Counted from the first letter of the stretch, positions 12,987 through 24,767 are shown. The stretch: DNA of 64,000 nucleotides from Nectonema munidae (GCA_030549495.1 JAUIRK010000871.1:248001-312000); one strand, 5' to 3'. Numbers and translations: made by a program. Notes: generated by a model not told the origin, from the letters alone.

Positions 12987-13453
12987 CAGCTCATCTACAA
13001 ATATTTTTAATTCTTTTATCTTATTGTTTCGTTTAGTCCTATTGTTTTGTATATTTTTGATGTCTGAATCATATAAATAATTTTAGAGCAGATGGCGTTA
13101 ATTTTTTTTTTAATCTTTTTTTGTTAATTATCATATAAATTTGTTTTTGTTTATTTTTTACCCATATTGTACATAAAAACAAATATAAAGTCACCTAATG
13201 TAAAAAAAATTGAAAAATTTTTATGAAAAAATTTTGCCTTTTTTTTAAGTAAAAAAATCTCCTTGAATAAAAGCTTATAAAAAAACAACTTTTTGACTTA
13301 TGTTTATTTTTTTTTATCAAAAGTAATCCTGTATCGTCTAGTTAAAAAGTACATATAATTATTTCCTATGCTTACATATTTTTTATAAGGCGAAAAACTC
13401 TATCGAAGTTACAAGATGGAGTAAAAAGCCATGGTCCGTAGTGCGAAGGTTAC

Positions 13454-14250
13454 TCTTATTCTTCTTTTTGTTTTAAAAATTTTGATAAAGCTTAAATTTA
13501 TATGCTTCAAATTTGAGTTCTGGTTTAGTAAAATCCGCCCGTCCAGCCCCCTCTTATGCCAATTTCTAGATCCGCCCCTTATTTTTGACATTACTACAAT
13601 GGCTGATGGTAGTGAAAATTTTAGTGGGATCAAATTTATAGAGATCCGCAAGCACATTAGTTCAAGTTTGCTTAAAAATAACTGAAAAAGGTTAAGATTG
13701 AACAAAAATTTGTTTTTGAAAAGTTAATCTAAAATATATTAATTAAACAAAATATTCATAATTTTAATTTAAGCACCAGATTTAGCGGCCAAAATCCTTT
13801 GATAATGGAAACAAAAAATTTTTTAAAGCTAAAAAATGATTAAAATTAAACTATGCATAAATTATTGAAAATTTCAAGTTTTATAATAAGCATGAGACTT
13901 TGTCGATAATGTAATCAAAACTACTTTATTTCAAATATAAGTTTAATATGCGTAATCAATGAAATTTGAAGAAATCTCGTGTTGCCATTACAAATTCCTC
14001 TTAACGAACTTTGCACAATTTAATTTGTATCACACATTAATTTCAAACACAAAATAATTGACTAAGCAATAAACTTTATATATGAATGCTAATTGAGATA
14101 AGCAAAATATTTTACACCCTCATCACATGTCTTGATGCCCCGCCCGCATCGCCCCTAATAATTTTTGTGTAAGTACCCGCAATACGTGAGTATACCCACC
14201 CCGTCCTGTACTCTAATAGGCAGTGCGTTGTTTAAAGCCTTGAACCCACC
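13454..14250. other. AT-rich intergenic DNA with a transposon-end-like stretch
   Basis: Bases 13,540-13,580 read on the minus strand as GGGGCGGATCTAGAAATTGG, a common TE-end-like string also seen in variant form near 133. No gene is supported in either direction; the 80-100 codon frames there overlap this repeat. Confidence 0.4.
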
Positions 14251-14258
14251 ATCTAGAT

Positions 14259-14705
14259 CAGTGGTTCCCAACCTTTTTTATCCGTTCCTTCTTTTTCAGT
14301 CACTTTTTTACCTGTGGACCCCTACAACTGAATAGTTTGAGCCAACAAAATTAATCAAAGATTTTTATGCAAAAAATGATTCTAGTCATCTGATTAAATC
14401 GTATGCTTATTCATATGAAATCAGAAAAATCGTAAAGCCTGACATAAAATGTGAATAAAATTTTTTTCCAATTATAATATAAATTTTTCAAAAATATTGT
14501 AACTAATAAAAAGGATATATTAACATTCAAAATATGAAGCTTTAAAAAAGGGAAGAAAATATTTATTTAAAAAAGCTCTAAATATATATATTTATATTGA
14601 TTTGGAAAATAGAAGTATATTAAAAGAGATTCAGCAAGGAGTTTGAAGTAGAATTTCCATGGACCCCTTGAAATTCTTCCATGGACCCCCAGTTGGGAAC
14701 CACTG
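14259..14705. mobile_element. hAT MITE with perfect 8-bp target duplication
   Basis: The ends are CAGTGGTTCCCAAC (14,259) and GTTGGGAACCACTG (ending 14,705), a 14-bp perfect inverted repeat. Identical 8-bp direct repeats ATCTAGAT flank it (14,251-14,258 and 14,706-14,713). The CAGTGGTTCCCAAC terminus and 8-bp duplication are typical of hAT non-autonomous elements. No transposase is seen in its 447 bp. Just inside the right end the CCATGGACCCC motif appears twice (about 14,657 and 14,679). Confidence 0.93.
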
Positions 14706-14841
14706 ATCTAGATAGATGCTGTACTTGTAGCCTTTTAGGCTCCTTTTCAAAAAAACTTTTGCCTAATTTTCAAGTTAACTTTTGGAGCTTATTCAACTTG
14801 AAATATCAAGGTATTATTTTTATTTTAAGCTTTTTTTCATT

Positions 14842-15812
14842 TCACCATTGATTCATAAATATAAGCAATATATTTGTAAACAATATGCTTTTAAAAATAT
14901 ATTTAAATAATAAAAACAAAAGTTTTATTTTTATAATTCGTTTCAAATTTTGTTTAAAAGAAACTTTTTTTAATATTTGAAATTGAAGACTTTCTCCGTC
15001 CAATTTCAACTCCGCTGAAAAAAAGTTATGATGTGTATGCAAAAAATGCATCTTCAGTGACATAATATACCCCAGTTTTCTCATTGCTATCAAAAGATTT
15101 TCGCCAAGCGCAATATGTTCATTATCTTTCCTGTTTTCTAAAAACTCTTTGATCACAGATTCAAAAGATTTTTCTGCTGATTTCTTCTCCATTTAAAGCT
15201 AAATCAAAAAGCTTGCAATGAGCTTTCAAATTTGTGGAACTAGAATATCCCTTCCACTTTTGCTTTATATATTGAAACTCTTCTTCACGGTTAATTGCTT
15301 CTACAAAATTCTTCATGATTCTTAGCTTGATGTGGAGAGAAGGTAAAATGATCTTATCGGGGGAAACTAGAGAAGGATTTCTGACGTATTATCACCAGGA
15401 TTTAACAATTTTCTTGGTGCCCATTCGTTTTTTATAATGTAATTTCTTTGCACACCTATCCCATTCACATAAAAAGCAACAGTACTTACTATAGCTGCTT
15501 TGCAAACTCATCACAATTACTACAAATCTCCACATGTTTCCATTGATGCTCTCTGTAATTTATATACTCCAACATAAGCTTCATGTTTTCATAACTTTCT
15601 TTCATTTGTAGTGAGTATGCAATTTGAATAGAATTTCCATTGTTCAGACTTGTCTTAGAAGAATCAATGAAGAACCTCCATTCACAAGCTTTGGATTCAA
15701 TATTCATTTGGAACATCAAGGCTGAAACATCATTACACGCTACTAGTTCCCCTTTTTGTACGAAAAAAGAATAAAAAAATTTGACGATTTCTAAACAAAC
15801 AGATATTAACAT
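14842..15812 (-). pseudogene. Decayed member of a repeated invertebrate ORF family
   Basis: Read on minus from 15,812, three pieces in changing frames line up in the order of one protein family I recall as multi-copy in invertebrate genomes. First is a piece with WRFFIDSSKTSL, MKESYENMKLML and REHQWKHVEIC. Second is a broken middle with CCFLCEWDRCAKK and IILPSLHIKLRIMKNFVEA (about 15,480-15,280). Third, at 15,192-14,842, has MRKLGYIMSLKMHFLHTHHNFF. The family's function is not known to me; its copy number suggests a mobile element. Frameshifts and stops make this copy dead. Confidence 0.6.
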
Positions 15813-15839
15813 TTGTTTTTAGTAAATTCCATTCTTGTG

Positions 15840-17890
15840 GTCTAGAACCCAATAGCTCTGCCTTGTTTTTAAGAAGACAAATCGAGACATTGTAAATTCA
15901 ATATTTTGATAATATAGGAAACAAAGTGAGAATAAAACTACTGTAAAAAAATTAATTAAATTTTTATTTATAAAAAAATCATAAAATTAAAATATACTCG
16001 AAAATGACCATACACTTATAAATAAAAATAGCTAAATTTCAATCATAATGCGTTATTTTTTTAAGTTGTAATAGCCATATGTTTCCACATAAAATCCATG
16101 ATATATTTTCAAAACCAGAGCTAATGAACCACTGTAAGTAAGGTTTTTTTACTTAAGTCCTATTAAATATATCTAAAATAGCACACTTCGTTTCAGAAGC
16201 AAATGACTTGCTGAATCAAACATAAATTTGCATTAATTTTTTTCCTAATAATGCTGAAATAATCAAAAATTGATTAACTAAATAATGTAAGTCACGAATT
16301 TTAGGATGTCAATAATCTTACTAAAGTTCTTAATACAAGATTTAGCAAGTTATATTTTACTAATAACTTTTACTGTAAAGCTTATACTGCTTTAATAATG
16401 CACTAGTTTTTTTAATGTATATAATAGTAATTGATATAGGGAAAAACCTATAATTTTAAATAAGTATTTTAATAGCTGATCTTTTGGTGTTTTGTGGTAT
16501 TTAGTTCGACCCGTCTTCATGAAGTCGGTGTGCAGTGTGGGTCTATTTGCGTTGGTGCTCATTTGCATTATATAAAAAAGATTACAATTTACAAGCACAC
16601 ATGCACACAATACAATAACATTCAAGTGTATGCCACTTTTAATCTTAATCACTCATTTCTTTCACATGGTTTCTAGTCGTTACACGAAATGACTGATTAT
16701 ACAAATTGCTTGTTGCATTGGGCCAGAGCCTTTTTACCTCCTTCTACGCGGCATCCTAAGCCGAACACTATGCGTGGTGTGTGTTAGCTCTGGGTTTGAC
16801 TCTATTGTAAGCACGCACACTGCGTGACATGTTGTTGGCGCGCCCTTCACCAAGGAATAAAGGAATTCTTGGTGGTGTGTGTGTGGTGTATGCATTGGCT
16901 ATCTCCCCTCCACGCCGAACATGTATCGCCCTATTATACTTCCCTCTGTTTGTGTGTGTGTGTGTGTCTGTGTAATAATGGCACAGTCCATTCCTTTGTG
17001 AGATGAAATGAATGTGGGCAACTGCATTTCATACATTATTCCCCGCTTTCCATATCTCCTATAGCGGGATAGGGATGATAAACACGTTTATTATTATCCC
17101 TACTTCTTCTATCATCATCAGTCAACAAGGGGTTGCTTTTGTGTTGTAGTGTTTTTCTTTTGCATTTTCACCACTTTTTTACTTCACTGCTAACTGTCGT
17201 GAGTTACGCCTTCTTGCACGAAGTGAACATTTATCGCTTTCTCCTAAAAAGTACGTTTTTCATATCCACATTACATTTCACCTACATTGCTCTACAATCA
17301 ATAACCAACTGATATTTTATCCACGTGTAACATCAAAGTACAAAATATATTATAATGCATGGGGGCTGTCGTATCATTCAAAGCTTTTAAAAAGTGTAAT
17401 TCAAAGTTAAGAACCCTTAAATAAAAAATTATGCTGCCTTTTTAAATCATGCAACGTTTATATATATATGCACTAGAGAAATTAAGGGCCAAATGTCCTC
17501 CCTTTCATTTTTTGTCCTCTCTAAAATTTAAAATCTGACTTTGTCTTGTTCCTCAAAAGAAACACATTTAGAACTGAAAACTTGAGCAAAGTACCTTTGC
17601 TCCTCACTAAAAATTCTGAGCCGTGAGTTGCCCTCTGTTAAAAGTCTGTCATCATATGTCGGCAGTTGACTTTATTGGAAGTCTTGGGTATTGATCAAGT
17701 GGTTGTGTGCTCTATTCCTTATCATGACGTACTTATTACATTTCCATCTGATGTAATACTCACAATTAAAAAATAGCTTAAAAAGTATATATATATAAAC
17801 TAAAAAAATATATAATAGCTACCTTTTTTAGACCTTATTTATTACAATTCACTTACATGATTTTGTTAAATACTTGAATGAAAACTAGAT
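15840..17890. other. Intergenic DNA with a less AT-rich block
   Basis: No gene is supported. Bases 16,480-17,260 are noticeably less AT-rich and include GT-rich simple sequence (16,874-16,890 and about 16,950-16,970). The 60-86 codon frames here are fortuitous and lack motifs. It could be regulatory or untranslated sequence of a neighbouring gene, but nothing visible proves this. Confidence 0.35.
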
Positions 17891-17893
17891 TTT

Positions 17894-18527
17894 TCGGATC
17901 ATATGAAGAACAACCACCCCAATAATTCTGGGGTGGCTATTCTTCAGAAGAGGAATTTTTAGGGTGGCTATTCTTCAGTTGAGTTTTATATTTATTTAAT
18001 CTTTGAAATGTGTATTGTATAATTAAATTCGAGCGTATACTAAACAAAGTGTTTTAATCGGATTTCCTGAAAACATACTATATATAATCACTAGTATATA
18101 TTTAATCTTGAAACAATATCCTGTTTTGCAAGTCAACTATATAATAGTATAGATGTATACTTATTGTTTGTTTTTTTAATTCTTCTCATAAAATGAATTT
18201 TCAAGATTTTATTTTGCCTTTACTAAATCAAAATTCTTTATATGTTATTACTTGGATGAAAACTCAAAAACTTTTGGAAACAAAGTGTTTTTGCTTAGAA
18301 TGCAATTGTGAAATGAATTGGACAAAATCTTCAAAAGCTATAGATGGTTTTGTATGGAAATGTCAAAAAAACTAAAATATTGTTAAATAAATTTTTTTAA
18401 TTTTGCTTCAGTTGTATATTCTGTACACTATTATTGGAAAACTATTTGGGGTGGTGGTTCTTCAAAAGGGTCATGCGGTGTGGTTGTTCTTCACTTGCTA
18501 CTAAAATATTGTCTTCATATGATCCGA
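17894..18527 (+). mobile_element. Merlin-like (IS1016/ISXO2-type) internally deleted element
   Basis: Inverted ends TCGGATCATATGAAGA (17,894-17,909) and the exact reverse complement (18,512-18,527) bound 634 bp. ATTTTT lies immediately outside the inner CGGATC core on both sides (a 6-bp direct repeat). Inside the left end GAAGAACAACCACCCC is followed by inverted copies GGGGTGGCTATTCTTC and AGGGTGGCTATTCTTC. Inside the right end lie GGGGTGGTGGTTCTTC and GGTGTGGTTGTTCTTC. It encodes only a transposase N-terminus (see 18,193). I infer a deletion derivative of a Merlin element. The class rests on the coding fragment, not on the ends. Confidence 0.65.
18193..18375 (+). pseudogene. Merlin/ISXO2-like transposase N-terminal fragment
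   Basis: The frame starts at ATG 18,193 and runs 60 codons. It has the usual head of eukaryotic ISXO2-like transposases: a hydrophobic helix, ITWMKTQKLLETKCFCLEC (CxxC-type zinc ribbon half), a short spacer, then AIDGFVWKCQ matching the 'DGxxWxC' element. The frame then stops, and the catalytic DDE region is absent from the 150 bases before the right terminus. The full family protein is about 250-300 residues, so roughly a fifth remains. Confidence 0.55.
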
Positions 18528-18634
18528 TTTTTCTATATCTCCCGAGTTTACGTTATCAAGCCTCTTAGAAAATTGGTACAATTCCGAAAAATCAGGTCAT
18601 GTGTAAGTCCGACACTCTAGCCAAGTTGGTTTAA

Positions 18635-18743
18635 CCCATTTAGTATCAATGTTCCCAAAGAGGACGCAAATGACTTCAGTAATTCATATTTAATTCTATA
18701 TCGTTCGCCTGCGTTTCCTATGGGAACACTCGTTCTAAATGGG
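18635..18743. mobile_element. TTAA-type MITE family B, copy 1
   Basis: The left end is TTAA-CCCATTTAGTATCA (TTAA 18,631-18,634). The right end read on minus is TTGA-CCCATTTAGAACGA (18,747 downward). Both continue into TGTTCCCA, giving about 30 bp of inverted repeat with few mismatches. The TTAA/TCAA flanks and CCC start suggest mobilisation by a piggyBac-like transposase. A second copy is at 62,949-63,067. No coding capacity. Confidence 0.75.
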
Positions 18744-18749
18744 TCAAGC

Positions 18750-20950
18750 TTCATACATATATACTTCTTGATTGCGTATAAAGAATTTGGAATTTCAAAA
18801 ATCTCATCAATAGGGATCATACATAAATGACCTCCCCCAAAATTTTTAAGTGTATAAACTAAATTTAAAGTAAGTTACAAAATTTGCTCCGATACCAACT
18901 CTTCGAAATAATATACATTTTAATGAAATAACAACACTTTTGCTTTAATAATTCTGATGGAAATATATACATAGAAATTTTTATTTAAAAGATATCCAAA
19001 AATATTAGGATTTATAAATTTAAATGACGGGAAAAAATTATATCAAATAGGGGCCACGTGGTGTTGTAAGAACCATATTTGGCTACCGCGTCTACAGACC
19101 AAGACAGGATTTTAGAACTCGTTATATATTTCATTGTTGAGAAAAGCCCTAATTAAATTTTTTGAAGCGTATCAATGAAAGGATACTAATTAATACTAAG
19201 GATACTATATTAACTTTATTGATTTTATATATAACTATGAGTCAAGGGTGCAAGAGTATGTTTAATTTTAATAGCTAAATCTTGGATTTTTAGATCGTTT
19301 ATGATCATAGTATCGATTGGATCAAGACCCTATGCGCTCACCAATATATATTACTAGAGTTGAAAAAACAGTTTAACTAATAAATACGAGTTTTTTTTTG
19401 TTTGAACTAAAAAAATTTAATGCACTCGAATAAAATACGACCATCTCAATTCACTCGAGTAAGAAACTCATAATATTAAGCAACTTTAATACTATCGAAT
19501 AAATCTACCAATTTGTTTATCTGTATATCCATTTGAAGTTTGTTACATTTCTCACACACCTCTGTACGTACACGCTGTGATAAAAATGGGTAGTTCTTAG
19601 ATTTGTCGAGATTTCATATTTTTGTTGTTGTTTAGAGTGTAAACAATTAATCAATGTTTCCTTGTTCCATTTGCTATAAAACGTTTCAAAATCTCGACTT
19701 TCTTCAACATCATAAAAGACTGCATAAAAGTATTCATTTTGTTTCCTTTTTATATTTTTGTTTTTTTTCTCAGATCTTTCATTTGAAGACTTACTCTTCC
19801 CTTGGATCCCGCCATGCTTTCTAATTTTATGTTTCAATCATTAAAATATACTATCCACCAAATTTGTTCATATTTATTGTGTGAACGTTCAAAAATTTAT
19901 ATTTGCTTGTGTGTAGGTGATGGCAGAGCTGGACATAAAATCCACTAATCCACTATCCACTAATCGTTAGTTAAAACACGTATTAACTTTTAACGCAAAC
20001 TCTTAAATAGTTTACAAAACAATAAACTTTCGTTAATCACAAAAATCAATAATATAGAAATTTTTGTTGAGGAAGAACATTGTTGCGAAATGAAGCTCTA
20101 TCATTCATATCATCATTTGATCATCATCATCAAAATGAAGTTGCATCTGAGAATAAGTTTTTGGCTAATATAATATGGTCGGAAATAAGGGGTGCAAAAG
20201 GAACCGCTATGGTAAAGCTCAAAATGTTTGAGATTCGGCTTCAAACTAACTGTAAAGACTTGAAGATAGATCCTGTTTTAGGTGACGAAATTCTTTTCAG
20301 TCCTGCAGTTGGACCTTTATTTTCTTGAAGTGGTGCTGAAGCGTCATTAAAAAGTGATAGGTTGAGATAAACTGCCGAATAGTGAAAAAATCTTTACTGC
20401 TGAGATTAGAAGGACAATGTAATATTTCACCTCCTCAACGCTTCTACAGACAAAGGGAAATGTAAGAGAATTGGAGTATCGCATTTTTTACACTTTTTTT
20501 ACCTGTTGCCTGCGAACAGCGGCATAACATGAAAATTCTACAAAAAAGTTTTTTGGTTTTTTTTATACGTATGCTGAAATTAATTTTATTATAACATTTT
20601 ATATACTATATTAAAAAATTTTTGAATTTACCTTTAGCTAAACTTTATTTTCTAAATTGTCCTTTTTTGTCCGCAATTGTTATAAAATGTCGTCCTGTTT
20701 TTGTTAAAATGCCCAATTATTATAGGAGATTATTCCTCACTTGGAAGCAATACCGTCATGAAATTTTTTTTTAAAAAATCTTAGATTTTTTTTATAAAAC
20801 GAACAACTTGTTATTTTTTTGCCAATGTGTCGCATGAACTCTGATTTTATCACTAAATCTTCAAAGCTTTTTCCGATGGAACGCGAAAGCATTTATTTTG
20901 TAGTTAGCGAATGAATGCCATTATCTTTTCTTCCGTTGCGTATAAAAGAT
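18750..20950. other. AT-rich intergenic DNA
   Basis: No gene is supported. A plus frame of 82 codons at 20,080-20,328 (ending GDEILFSPAVGPLFS) and a minus lysine-rich frame at 19,837-19,517 have no recognisable domain. Upstream exons of the zinc-finger gene may lie here but could not be picked out. Confidence 0.3.
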
Positions 20951-20976
20951 ACAAATGCCTTTTTTCTTATTTATAG

Positions 20977-21126
20977 AGCTAAGTCATAAGGATTGCGAAT
21001 TTTGTAAAAAGTTGAAAGCCAACAGACTCAATTTTTTCAATACAAAAGTTTCGAGTTTCTCGGAAAGAAGTGATACGCATTCTGCTACATCCACAAAATC
21101 ACCACACGATTTTAAATCGAAGTTAG
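20977..21126 (+). CDS. Candidate first visible exon of C2H2 zinc-finger gene
   Basis: A possible acceptor (TTATTTATAG, ending 20,976) is followed by 150 coding bases ending at donor GTAAAA (21,127). The translation starts LSHKDCEFCKKLKANRL, with a CxxC pair, then a Ser/Thr-rich stretch. The exon ends with one base of a codon (G). The next exon begins TG, so the phase matches the exon at 23,851 and makes a Val codon. Alternatively translation starts at ATG 20,955, 22 bases earlier and in the same frame. Composition and phase support membership; no transcript evidence. Confidence 0.5.
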
Positions 21127-21189
21127 GTAAAATATTCAAGATATATGTCACCTTTTTATGCTTCCTTTCACCATTTCATGCGCTGTAAG

Positions 21190-23015
21190 AAAAAGGGGGG
21201 AAATTTGAATACTTTTTATCGAAATGATCAAAATCCTTCAATGACAGCGAGAGTGAGTAGGATAACGATATGAGTTCATAAATGTTAGTATCCCTCATTT
21301 TTTGTCACAATCAACACAATCAGCGCTGCAGAGTTGGAACAAAAACATTCTCTTCGATGTCTGCTAATTTTGTTTCTGACATCGAATTCATTTCTAATAA
21401 AACTTGGCTTGCATTATTATATTAATCATTTTGTAAAGTAATTTATTGCTTTATATTTGATTGGTATTATGTGGCGTGAGTAACAGGTTGTTTAGACCAG
21501 TTCTTTTGGTAAAGAAGTGCCAAACTGTTCTGACAAATGGATTCGTTATAACATTTTATTAATCCCTCCATATGTCAAAATGAATGCAAATATTTAAGTT
21601 TCAAAATTCAATAAAATTTTTTTGAAATTTTAAATACTGAATAGAAATATCTTTTAAAAGTAGTCTACTAATGAATAGAAGATACTCAAAATATGGAACC
21701 CGTTTTTAAGAGTATCTTTGTTTAGATTAGGAATGGCATGGAGGATGATAAGTTTTAACGTATTAATTATTATCTATACTGCTGAAGATACAACTGATTT
21801 CAAAAAATAAGACTTTTGAACGCTGAACAAGTTTAATTTTGTTGAAATTTATAATTTCGCATCGTTAAAATTATTTTTGTTCAGTGGTATTTTTTATTGT
21901 ACCAAATGCAGCTAACTTCACATGGTTTAAATAGATTATAAACATATGTAAGAATGTAAATTAAATATTATGAAATCTCCTCTTATAACCATATGTTTAT
22001 TTTTGTGTGCTTGTCATTGTTAATTGGTCCACGTGCCATAGATTGCGAACGCTTTGTCTAGAAGACTCATGTCTATATCACAATGTCTTGTGTTCGAATC
22101 AAGCATCAGATCTTCCTTGCTTATAGTTCGCCACAAGGTATTTTATCTCAATTAGCACTTGAGTGAGCAAAAAAATGTTAATCAAAACACCGTAAGCAAA
22201 ATATTCATCTGAAGCAAAGAAAAAGAAACAAGAATATGATGAATGTCTTTAAACTTTTTATTGAAAATATTGATAAAATATATAAAAAGATTTAAATGAA
22301 ATTACGAACACAATTTTGTAAAAAAAATTAAAACTCTGAAAATTTTAACATTCCTCTGATAAAACACCGGAATAAAAGGATAAATTCAAAATGCTTCAAA
22401 AACGCAACTATAGTCATTCTAGTTTTAAAGCCACGCGATGAGGAGATTTTCATTGAAAATAAGTTTTAAGCTGTTTTTGTCTTCTTTTGATGTGTTCATT
22501 TTTTTTCTAAGCCGTTATACTCGCCATATCTACCTACCTGTTTATAACAAAAAAGATATCAAATTTAGACATAAATTTTCTTAACCTTAGCGGTATTAGA
22601 GTTTTGTAATGACCTTGAAATACAATTTTGCTATCTTTTGATACTTTATGCATTTGCTATGATTCACATTATGAGCTAACGTATTAAACAAACTTCTTTC
22701 TTCAATTCTCTTTCTCTCTAGTGATAATTAATTAATTTGCCTAAGGATATTATCAGAATAATGTTTAACCAAACCCAATACTATGAGATTAACGAATCGA
22801 TTCTAGGAGCTTTAAAGCATAAAACATTTCGACAGTATGATGTTTTTAAGCTGAAATGTGAATATGTGTTTAGTCTTTAGTAAAAAAGCTTTTCACGCCT
22901 TTGAATGATCTTCGGGGAAAATTTTGGTTTTAAAGCTTGCGCTAAATTCAACGATGCCAATTTTGGAAAAATTCATGCCATTGACCTTTAAATGAAGTAA
23001 GTAATGCTCTAGCTA
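21190..23015. other. Intronic or intergenic DNA with a diverged tRNA-SINE
   Basis: If the exon at 20,977 is real, this is intron. Bases about 22,027-22,140 resemble the tRNA-derived repeat at 27,964: a TGTGTTCGAATCAAGC box-B-like motif is followed by CTTATAGTTCGCCACAAGG. Otherwise nothing is recognised. Confidence 0.45.
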
Positions 23016-23020
23016 AGTAA

Positions 23021-23341
23021 CTAACTAACAAATAGTAAGTCCAATGGTTGAAATAGGAGGCTGTCACCAAAGAAATGTTCAACATTGGTGTCGATATCGA
23101 TTCCTAATGGTTTAATTGGAATTTTAGATGGTCGTTTGGAAGTCAAAATTTGTGGTTGATTGAAAGTTGAAAATTTCTCATCTAAAAACTCACTATTTGC
23201 AAATGTAGGATAGTATTTGTATATAGCTTTTGGAAAAGCATATACAATCTCTCGAAATATTTTTAAGCCATCTCTTCCAGAGTTCGTGTAATTTAATTTA
23301 AACACGGCTAAGAAAAATTCCTTCTTTGGATTGATTCTCAC
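23021..23341 (-). other. Unrecognised open frame, minus strand
   Basis: A 106-codon frame on minus is not low-complexity (VRINPKKEFFLAVFKLNY, then GRDGLKIFREIVYAFPKAIY). It stays open for several codons upstream of the first possible start. I see no domain. It lies within the putative intron between zinc-finger exons at 20,977 and 23,851, on the opposite strand. It could be an exon of a nested gene, a decayed repeat or chance. Confidence 0.25.
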
Positions 23342-23850
23342 CCAATACTCTAGGTTCCTTGCAATAATCCGAGTTTAATTTTTGGCTTAATTTCTTAGAC
23401 TTTTCATAGCTTCGCCAGATAAGCTAATCCTCTGTTCTATGTAAAAATATTATCTAACACCAAACCAAGTATCTTTTGGGAGCAATTCAAAATGCTACTG
23501 TATGAATATAAAATTCTAAATTATTTTGCTTTTATGCTGAGGTGTTTAATAATTGTATATATTTCATAGTCAGGCGCAAAATTTTTATAAGAGTCTGCCT
23601 CTCATGCAAAAAAAACTTTGAAAACAAAATTTGAAGTAATCTTCTCTAAACAAATACATGTTTGCGATGTATAGTGCCTCTCCTTCAGATGTAAACTTGT
23701 GGTGGTGTCCCTGATCTTTCATAATCACGAGCTCTAATGAAGCCAAAAATTGACATAAAAATGGAGTCTCGAAGGTGGGCTTATTAGCCAGAATTTATGG
23801 TAGTTGTGCACTTTTTACTATTCATCTTATCGTATTTTAACCTGTTTCAG

Positions 23851-24767
23851 TGCAAAAGGCTTTTTTCCAAAACACCTTTCCAGCCGTGAAATTGTCTTGC
23901 TTGAAGTGTGAGAGTTGTTTCAAAGACGCACCCTCAACTCCAAAGGAAGACTGCTGCCCAAAAGCGCAAAAAGACAACTCTTTCATTTTTGAATGCGAGT
24001 CCTGTAAAAAACGCTTTTTTTCCCTTGCCAACATTTTACCTCATTGCATTTTGAATTGCTCATCCCTTCACAAAAACGCTTCCCATGATGCTTCTTCGAA
24101 TCTCAACGAAACTTCGTGTAATCTCTCGCCTATTTCGCCACTATCTTCCGCTTCTTTCCCACGAGTTGAGGGAAATGCGGCAAAGTGCATGCAGCTGAGT
24201 GATGCCTGCGCCAATTTGGCAGATTTGGTCACTTTGTCTCACATCTACTTCGATAGAGTTATGATGGCGTATACATTCAAATGCGTTATTTGCAGCCAAT
24301 TCTTCACCAACCGCAAAAAACTGTTCCAGCACTTGAATCAGCACATCAACCAAAATCACGTTGTGCCACGAACACCCATCACTGACAACAGTATCTTGTC
24401 AACTTCGAATAGTTCCCTTCTCGAAGCGGAAAACAACAATATTTCTTCATCCCCCATTCTCCACAAGATATTGACAGACTCTCGTCGAATCACCAATCCC
24501 GACGTAGTATACAGAGAAATATTTTCCAGCGTGTCACAAACGTCATCCGCTCCCGATTCGGTTAATCAATGCATGGCAGAAAGCAACGAATCCACACCTC
24601 CCAACCTGCGCGAGTCATTAAGCAGTGGCAAATCAGCTTCCGACACCACTTCCCCCATTGATCTTTCATACCTGTCCTCTAAAGATAAGAGCGCCTTCTC
24701 CACCGAAGATGAGAACAACTTTTTCACTGTGAAAAGAGAAGATGATGATTCACGTTTTTGTCCTAAT
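23851..24767 (+). CDS. C2H2 zinc-finger gene, large exon with PxDLS motif
   Basis: Acceptor CCTGTTTCAG ends at 23,850 and donor GTAATT starts at 24,768, giving 917 coding bases. The exon ends on a complete codon. Visible elements in order: a Cys-rich knot (SCLKCESCFK, DCCPK); a C2HC-like finger (FECESCKKRFFSLANILPHC); a canonical C2H2 finger (FKCVICSQFFTNRKKLFQHL, with H-x3-H); a long Ser/Asn-rich linker; and SPIDLSYLSS, a match to the PxDLS motif by which repressors recruit CtBP. The product is inferred to be a nuclear DNA-binding regulator, possibly a repressor. Base composition is much less AT-rich than the flanking introns. I cannot assign an orthologue. Confidence 0.8.

Larger units (their letters stand above)
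10319..13449 (+). mobile_element. Full-length decayed piggyBac transposon
   Basis: Both ends are present: CCTTCGCACTACGGAC at 10,319-10,334 and its exact reverse complement at 13,434-13,449, a 16-bp perfect terminal inverted repeat. The left flank is TTAA (10,315-10,318) and the right flank is TTAC (13,450-13,453), a TTAA target site with one change. A second, similar motif (CCTCGAACTACGGAGC) lies just inside the left end. The element is 3,131 bp and encodes a broken piggyBac transposase on plus. A 457-bp MITE (11,154-11,610) is inserted in it, so about 2.7 kb is original. Confidence 0.93.

Noticed and set aside
16494-17006. Frames in the GT-rich block
   Set aside because: Simple-sequence bias (GT repeats) produces Cys/Val runs; no evidence of coding.
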